This document shows, one piece after another, positions 58,863 to 64,000 of a DNA stretch of 64,000 nt. Where the stretch lies: the NCBI GenBank assembly GCA_045105475.1, contig JBGCDP010000102.1, positions 1-64,000 of the forward strand, read 5' to 3'. A program made the translations under genes and the position numbers. The first letter of the stretch is position 1; every line of letters starts with the position of its first letter. The stretch comes from WTJY01 sp045105475 (GTDB lineage: Bacteria; Chloroflexota; Anaerolineae; Promineifilales; Promineifilaceae). A model generated the notes under the pieces. It was not told the origin of the DNA, ran no database searches, and saw nothing but the letters and a program-made list of their open reading frames with translations.

Positions 58863-61061
58863 TTACCGGCCGATAAATGGCAAGTAAATCGAATTGGCCA
58901 TACTTGCCTTGAACCGAATTTTCCCTTCAAACCCGATATAGTGAACAAAAACATCTGTACGATTATTTGTATCATCTGCCACTAGATTAGTGGCCTCCGA
59001 AGCAAAGGCGACAAACGCACCATCGTCTGAAATATCCGGGTCGAAAGAGTCACCATTCCCCTGCGTTCCGTCGCTTGCAATTGAGATTCTGAATATTTTG
59101 CTGCGGCCAGCCACACAGTTGTCAGGATCTGAATAAAACGATTGGTCATTGTCTGCGTCACGATCCACAACAAAAATGTCGGTGGCCCTGTTGGTATCCC
59201 CATCGACTAAGTTCGATGCGCTAGATTTAAAAGCGACAAACTGCCCATTGGCTGAAATAGATGCATCTTGTGATGAACTCGAGCCAATTTGTCCATCACT
59301 GTTAATCGACAGCAACGTTGTGCATTCAGCTTCACGATCACGCACATAGATTTGTACATGGCCGTTGGTTTGCTTATGTAGATTAGTGGCATTCGATTCA
59401 AATGCGATGTGCTGCCCAAATCGAGAAATCGCGGGGTGTTGCGAGTCACCGTTGACTGTTTCAGACCCATCTGATGTGACTGAAATTCGCGAAACTGTTC
59501 CACTTAATTCTCGAATACCAACATCGATAAATGCATTGTTGTCATCGGAAAACATGTTAGAAGCAGAAGTTGTAAACGCGATTGTTTGCCCGTCGGCCGA
59601 TATATCGGCTGAAAACGTGCGGCCGTTGGGCGCTTCTAACATAAATGTGCCTTTGGCAATATATAAACTACGGATGAAATCATCAGCACCTAAAAGCAGA
59701 AGGTCAGACAGATTATTGTCACTTGAATAAACTAAATTTGGAAAATTTTCAGCTGTTTGGAAGACAATAGATGCTGGTACGGACTGAGTCGAGCCTGATA
59801 TTGCAGGGGCTGTTGAATGTTCACTGATTTGGTAACAAGATATGCCTGCATTGTTAAAATTGAACATCGACACCCAATTAATTTGGTTGTCTAGGTTATT
59901 TGTGTTGCCAGCCCAAGAAAATACATCCTCTCTTCTGTCTGTATCAGTTTCTTTTTCATCGCAGCCGTCTCCTTCTCCCACTAAGTTTGATGCTTCTGAT
60001 ACGAATGCAACCGTGCTACCATCGGCCGATATAGATGGACTGTCAGAATCGGCATTCCCGCCCCCGTTCCCCCCTTCATTGCGTGAAATGAGGGCTGTTT
60101 CGGTGTTCGATGTTCTCAGAAAGATGTCCCTATCGAGTCCAAGATCAATGAAGTTTGTATCTATTGAATTGGCATTTGAAGTGAAGGCGACCCGGCCGCC
60201 GTTGGCACTAATCGCAGGCTCAAACGAGTCACCGCCTGTAATTTGGCTGCCGTCCGTTTTGACTGAGATTCTCGTTGTTCCGCTGACGCTAAAGGTTAGA
60301 AATTGATCTTCATCAGTCTTACTTTCGGCCGAATACGCAAGATATCCACCTACCGGCTGGATTTCAGCCAATGAGAACTGATCATCAACAGCTAGCGGGT
60401 CGGCCCCATTTAATAAAACAGCACCAGAATTCGGTAAACTCAAAATGGTGAAAAGCGTATCGTCACCATTGAGCCATGGGATGGAAGGAGCAAACACTGT
60501 CTCCGGCACGTCGACGCTTTGATTGGCAGAGTAGTCAAATAGCCAGCAATCCTGCACCGCCTGAATATCATTGATCCCATTGTTGCCTAATCCAACTTGG
60601 TCCCCAACCTCAAGATCAATAAAAAATGGGAAGATTTTTTGAGTGTGGGTGTAATAGTCAGTGCCATTTACAGTTATCGGTTCAGGTTGAGCGACATTTG
60701 GGATGTCGAACAAAATTGCGTTGCCGATAGTGGGTAAGTATTCTCGCCTTAGTTCAAACGGATACGGCTCGGGAAACAGCCCTTCAGGTAAGATCGTATC
60801 GTTAGCACCGAACCAATCCTCGTTAACTGGGCTGTGTTTAAACAATTTTGCTGGCCTCATAGCGACTGTTCCTTGGTTTGCAACAAAGGGGGATACATAG
60901 GCACTGATCTCTAGACCGTCTCGACAAACACGGTCAACACGGCGGGGGGTTGCCCCATTGTGTGAAATCCATCCACCGGCCGCTTGAACAGGTTGATTCG
61001 CAAGAATAAAAAACCCTAATATTGCAAAAAGAGATAAGTATAAAAAAAGTTTAGTTTTCAT
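58863..61061 (-). CDS. Secreted PD40/TolB-like beta-propeller protein
   Basis: 732 residues. Signal peptide 1-28 (LFLYLSLFAILGFFILA, then NQPVQA). From ~270 onward at least six repeats of the type 'ISADGSTVAFVSEASNLV...DIFV.D', with cores ISANGGRVAFTS, ISADGQTIAFTT, ISRFGQHIAFES, ISANGQFVAFKS and ISDDGAFVAFAS; these are WD40-like PD40 blades forming a propeller. The N-terminal 260 residues are a beta-rich region with no family recognised. Exported, role unknown. It overlaps no gene; the STAND gene lies 90 bp upstream. Confidence 0.85.
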   Translation of the reverse strand: MKTKLFLYLSLFAILGFFILANQPVQAAGGWISHNGATPRRVDRVCRDGLEISAYVSPFVANQGTVAMRPAKLFKHSPVNEDWFGANDTILPEGLFPEPYPFELRREYLPTIGNAILFDIPNVAQPEPITVNGTDYYTHTQKIFPFFIDLEVGDQVGLGNNGINDIQAVQDCWLFDYSANQSVDVPETVFAPSIPWLNGDDTLFTILSLPNSGAVLLNGADPLAVDDQFSLAEIQPVGGYLAYSAESKTDEDQFLTFSVSGTTRISVKTDGSQITGGDSFEPAISANGGRVAFTSNANSIDTNFIDLGLDRDIFLRTSNTETALISRNEGGNGGGNADSDSPSISADGSTVAFVSEASNLVGEGDGCDEKETDTDRREDVFSWAGNTNNLDNQINWVSMFNFNNAGISCYQISEHSTAPAISGSTQSVPASIVFQTAENFPNLVYSSDNNLSDLLLLGADDFIRSLYIAKGTFMLEAPNGRTFSADISADGQTIAFTTSASNMFSDDNNAFIDVGIRELSGTVSRISVTSDGSETVNGDSQHPAISRFGQHIAFESNATNLHKQTNGHVQIYVRDREAECTTLLSINSDGQIGSSSSQDASISANGQFVAFKSSASNLVDGDTNRATDIFVVDRDADNDQSFYSDPDNCVAGRSKIFRISIASDGTQGNGDSFDPDISDDGAFVAFASEATNLVADDTNNRTDVFVHYIGFEGKIRFKASMANSIYLPFIGR

Positions 61062-61151
61062 CGATTAATGTCCCTCCATTTTTGCAATTGATTTTATCGC
61101 AAAGGGCTGAATGCATTCTGATCATTTGTCCGAATGCTGTCTGATTTAATT

Positions 61152-63950
61152 TTAAACTTTGTTTTGGGCCACTAAAATCCCCTGAATCCATGCCTGTTTG
61201 CCGGCCGCGCCGATTTTTTGAAACAAACTGAAAGATTCTTTTAATTGGGATAGGCCTATCTCCTCATCCCCATTTGCTAAATTTAATTTCCCTAATATGC
61301 CTATCGAGACAGCTTCTTGAAAGATATCTACATTTTTTAAGAGGGTTAGGCTTTGCTCTAAATCTTCCTTTGCTGGTAGCAGATCCCCATTGGATATCTG
61401 TAGCTCTGCTCGTACACGCAAGCATATACCAAGGCTGTGGTTGTCTCCTAACTGGTTAAAGTTTTCGATGCTTTTGCCGATGAGGTCGGTAGCGTGTTCA
61501 ATATTGCCTTGTTTGATGAAACTTTCTGCTTGATGCATGTGGATCGTATAAATATGCACCTGATCATTTTGCTGTTTGGCTTCAGCCAAAGCCAGTTGTA
61601 AATGATCGTCTGCTTGCATAAACTGCTTTTCTTCGATCAGCAATCGACCCATATTTAAGCGCGTCGCCATTGTGACGCGGCTGCTTTTGGTTCCACTTGC
61701 CTTTAAAGCATGCTCTAAATGTTGCCATGCAAGCTCATGGTTGCCTAAATCAGAATAAAGTCGGCCGAGATTAACGCTTAAATCAAGCACGTCGTTGACA
61801 CTGCCTAATCGCTTGGCGATGCCTAAAGACTCTTCAAGTTTATTGATCGCATTGTTCCACTCCCCAAGCATATAAAAAATGTACGCTTGATTGGAGAGAA
61901 TGCGGCTTGTTTTAACATGCTCTCGCCGCTCTTTGCTAAGCCGAACGGCGGTTTTGCTATATTCAAGTGCTTGTCTGTGTTGGCTCAGATGCATATTGAT
62001 CGACGTTAAATTTAGCCAATAGTCGAGCAGCAGGGTTTTATCTTGGTCAAGCACGGCCGGTTCGACAACGTCAAACGTCTCTAATGCGCCGCCGAAATTC
62101 CCCATATGCATCATCATCGTTCCAGATTGAATTGTTAAAGCCGCCGTTAAATTTGACTCCCCATGTGGAACAATTTCCAGACCACGTTGGGCCCACTCTA
62201 GAGCATCTTGTGGCGATTGGCGTGCTAAAAGCTCTGTCATATGTAAGCAAACACGTGCTTTTAGCACGTCGTTACGGGGTGAGACTTCTGAATCATTTAA
62301 TGCTTCGGCCGCCTGTTTCAACACATCTTCAGCATTTTCATAATCTCCCATCAACGTATCAAGCTGCCCTTGCACCAGCCATAGCTCAAAGCGTTCATCT
62401 TCTGCTAGCCCCTCCGCTTTAATCGACTCTAAAATCGGCAGGAGTGAGCTTGCCATCCCTTGATTGACGATCTCCCACAGATGCTCGGCCGTTAACTGTA
62501 CCGCCCGATCCGCTTCACCCGCTTTGGCATAGTGCAACACAGCCTTGAATCGATCAACCTCTTCTAGCTCATAGAATTCGGCCGCATGCCGGTGCATGTC
62601 TCGTTTTTTCTGGCGAGACGGTTGCTCATAATAAAAGGTTTGAATGATTTGATGCTGGCTAAACTCCCGGCCGTTTTCCCCTTCGCTTGTCGCCAACAAA
62701 TGTTGATCAGCCAGCGTGCGCAATGTTCGGCGCACATCTCGCTGATTGAGCATCACTTCTAGCACGTCACGACTCCCTGGGTAGCCGGACAAGACGGCGA
62801 TCCCTTCCATTGCCCGTTGCTCTTGCCCGCTGAGCCGGTCATTCACCTCTTCCAACAAAAAGCGTTCAATGTCTTCGATTGTCGCCAAACGCTCGATAAG
62901 ATCGGCCGGATCTTGTGCCTCTTGCAATACCACCGCCGCTAATGTCAGAAATGCGCCATTCCCTTCAGTTACCTTGTGTAGCTCTGCAAGTAAGTCGGCC
63001 GAAAGCGACAGCCCTCTTTCTGTTAGCAATTGCGCTGTATCAGTCGATGACAACCCGCTTAACTCAGAGCGCAGATCGGCCGGAAGAAAGCTTGGGAACC
63101 GGCGTGAGGTGATCAAGATAGCAGGGTTTTTCCCATCTTGATTTGGCTCGATCAAGCGACGCAAAAAATCGACCAGTTCCTGACTGCTGTCAGCAAACTG
63201 GAGATCGTCAAAACATAACAGCAGATCAAGCCCGCTGAGCTGCGTTGCAAGCGTGTCAAAGCAAGTAGTTACATCAGGAGGACGCACTCCTGCCAAACGG
63301 GCTGATTCGATCATTTCCCAGAGGTCGCTTTTGCCAAAATGGGTCAAAAACCCTGCCAGCCGCCGAATGAGTGTATTTAGATTTTGATCGTAAAAACGGT
63401 GCCAGAAAACGGCCGTTTGTATGTCAACCGCATGGGCGATTTCAGTTGCCAAAGAGGTTTTTCCCATGCCAGCCATCCCGCAAATGGCGGTGAGCTTGCG
63501 TGAGCCTAACTGGTTTTTGTAGTGGTCAAGTTCTTGGGTACGGCCGATGAACCCGCTGGATGCAGGCGGCCGATAGGCAGCTAAGTCTGGCGCTGTTGAG
63601 AGGTCAATCTCACGTGCAGCCGTTGTCTCTTCGACGGCTTCTTGGGCCGTAGGGAACAGTCGTTCACAGGTCGCCTCTGGGTATGGGTCTCCCCCTTTTT
63701 CTAAAAAACTAAATAGCCATTCCCGATTGTGATTGGGGTGTTGGTAACTGATTAAGGCTTCTGCCAAGGAGGCGAGCTGTACGGCCGACAACAGCGTTTT
63801 GCGATAGCGCCACTTCTCAATCGTGTCCCCAGACAAAACCGGGTCAAATGCATAGCCAACCTCATCCTGCAAGATGCTGATTTTTTTGCCCGTTTGTTGC
63901 TTGATGTCATGCAAGGCGTTTGAGAGCAGGTCGCCAAAACTTAGAGCCAT
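61152..63950 (-). CDS. STAND-type NB-ARC ATPase with TPR sensor domain
   Basis: 932 residues. N-terminal ~90 residues (DIKQQTGKKISILQDEVGYA...TLLSAVQLASLAEALISY) look like a divergent HTH/effector region. NB-ARC/NACHT module: FIGRTQELDHY, Walker A GMAGMGKTS (158-166), Walker B LLLCFDDLQFAD, and a winged-helix after it. From ~470 to the end a long TPR array (WEHALKASGTKSS, ADDHLQLALAEAKQQ and so on). Such STAND proteins are signal-triggered regulators or immune ATPases; nothing near indicates a defence role. AAGGA precedes the ATG at 63950. Confidence 0.9.
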   Translation of the reverse strand: MALSFGDLLSNALHDIKQQTGKKISILQDEVGYAFDPVLSGDTIEKWRYRKTLLSAVQLASLAEALISYQHPNHNREWLFSFLEKGGDPYPEATCERLFPTAQEAVEETTAAREIDLSTAPDLAAYRPPASSGFIGRTQELDHYKNQLGSRKLTAICGMAGMGKTSLATEIAHAVDIQTAVFWHRFYDQNLNTLIRRLAGFLTHFGKSDLWEMIESARLAGVRPPDVTTCFDTLATQLSGLDLLLCFDDLQFADSSQELVDFLRRLIEPNQDGKNPAILITSRRFPSFLPADLRSELSGLSSTDTAQLLTERGLSLSADLLAELHKVTEGNGAFLTLAAVVLQEAQDPADLIERLATIEDIERFLLEEVNDRLSGQEQRAMEGIAVLSGYPGSRDVLEVMLNQRDVRRTLRTLADQHLLATSEGENGREFSQHQIIQTFYYEQPSRQKKRDMHRHAAEFYELEEVDRFKAVLHYAKAGEADRAVQLTAEHLWEIVNQGMASSLLPILESIKAEGLAEDERFELWLVQGQLDTLMGDYENAEDVLKQAAEALNDSEVSPRNDVLKARVCLHMTELLARQSPQDALEWAQRGLEIVPHGESNLTAALTIQSGTMMMHMGNFGGALETFDVVEPAVLDQDKTLLLDYWLNLTSINMHLSQHRQALEYSKTAVRLSKERREHVKTSRILSNQAYIFYMLGEWNNAINKLEESLGIAKRLGSVNDVLDLSVNLGRLYSDLGNHELAWQHLEHALKASGTKSSRVTMATRLNMGRLLIEEKQFMQADDHLQLALAEAKQQNDQVHIYTIHMHQAESFIKQGNIEHATDLIGKSIENFNQLGDNHSLGICLRVRAELQISNGDLLPAKEDLEQSLTLLKNVDIFQEAVSIGILGKLNLANGDEEIGLSQLKESFSLFQKIGAAGKQAWIQGILVAQNKV

Positions 63951-63961
63951 TTTTTTTCCTT

Positions 63962-63983
63962 GAATTTGCTATTTTGCAAATTC
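63962..63983. promoter_or_regulatory. Inverted repeat upstream of the STAND gene
   Basis: GAATTTGC - TATTTT - GCAAATTC, perfect 8-bp arms, 12 bp before the ATG on the minus strand. Operator-like. It shares the AATTTGC half-site with the repeat at gyrA. Confidence 0.45.
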
Positions 63984-64000
63984 GGACACCTTTCTGCTTC

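Larger units (their letters stand above)
156..63787. repeat. Dispersed highly iterated palindrome CGGCCG
   Basis: About 160 copies by hand count, first at 156-161, last at 63782-63787, near 1 per 400 bp. Composition alone predicts about 10. One-base variants (TGGCCG about 18, CGGCCA about 13) are far rarer. Copies fall in all three codon phases: Ser-Ala (TCG GCC G), Gly-Arg (C GGC CG) and Arg-Pro (CGG CCG). Almost every copy is inside a gene. No copy occurs at 162-1606 or 9666-12399. Comparable in kind to HIP1 of cyanobacteria. Confidence 0.85.

Noticed and set aside
1100..63937. Numerous 60-150-codon frames overlapping the named genes on other strands or frames
   Set aside because: Shadow frames: they lie inside strongly supported genes, have atypical amino-acid make-up and no ribosome sites.
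61152..63950. STAND-TPR protein as a defence (Avs-like) system
   Set aside because: NB-ARC plus TPR fits either regulation or immunity, but the neighbours are not defence genes and no nuclease or other effector domain is visible.
1..64000. CRISPR arrays, tRNA or rRNA genes, intact insertion sequences, prophage
   Set aside because: None seen on reading; no regularly spaced repeats, no cloverleaf-like intergenic sequence, no transposase with intact catalytic motifs.

Overview
The window is chromosomal DNA of moderate GC (roughly mid-40s percent by eye), densely coding on both strands. I see no phage, plasmid, intact insertion sequence, CRISPR array, rRNA or tRNA. The gene content points to the phylum Chloroflexota, probably an Anaerolineae-like lineage. 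The supporting traits are secreted proteins with Pro/Thr 'TPTP' linkers, a Ser/Thr kinase fused to a PQQ propeller, VWA-FHA proteins beside kinases and PP2C phosphatases, a RarA fusion protein of the type also seen in cyanobacteria, GAF histidine kinases and a large NB-ARC/TPR regulator. This assignment is inference; no rRNA is present to settle it.

Layout. 1-3468 (minus): kinase-PQQ, PP2C phosphatase and a truncated VWA protein. 3769-8326 (plus): moaC and a moaD-moaE fusion (molybdopterin), fabF, rnc and an NAD-dependent reductase. 8327-12000: sigA/rpoD and dnaA, each behind its own promoter; the dnaA leader looks structured. 12114-18206: two large exported proteins (phospholipase-D-like with lamin-tail domains; a GH3-fold protein that has lost its catalytic residues), with a small minus-strand peptide gene between them. 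18249-29000: lon, an rRNA methyltransferase, two histidine kinases, a methyltransferase, glgA and small proteins. 29084-34693 (minus): assimilatory sulfate reduction operon (sulfite reductase, an unknown protein, a TrpD2-like protein, APS reductase, precorrin-2 dehydrogenase). 34926-45065: rarA fusion, M20 peptidase, AAA ATPase, gyrA, ygfZ and a membrane protein. 45328-52203: rlmN, a methyltransferase, miaB, a lipoprotein and a receiver-like/IS200-fold protein. 52343-57579 (minus): second VWA-FHA / kinase / PP2C module. 57896-63950 (minus): GNAT, a PD40-repeat secreted protein and a STAND-TPR regulator.

Two observations stand out. First, the sulfur operon is preceded by an unannotated 31-codon leader ORF (34598-34693, minus) with Cys-Cys-Cys-Cys-Met-Cys in a row. 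It is followed by mutually exclusive hairpins and a rho-independent terminator just before the sulfite reductase gene, which is the architecture of a cysteine-sensing transcription attenuator. Second, the palindrome CGGCCG occurs about 160 times by hand count, against about 10 expected. It lies in all three codon phases and almost entirely inside genes, like the HIP1 element of cyanobacteria. It is absent across dnaA (9666-12399).

Other points: at least three genes (moaC, rarA, the M20 peptidase) have a -10 box exactly 6 nt before the start codon, implying leaderless mRNAs. The RNase III has Ala where the family has a metal-binding Asp. GyrA carries Gln/Asn at the two quinolone-resistance positions. 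A 58-residue peptide gene with a good ribosome-binding site has a lasso-leader-like Y-x2-P motif.
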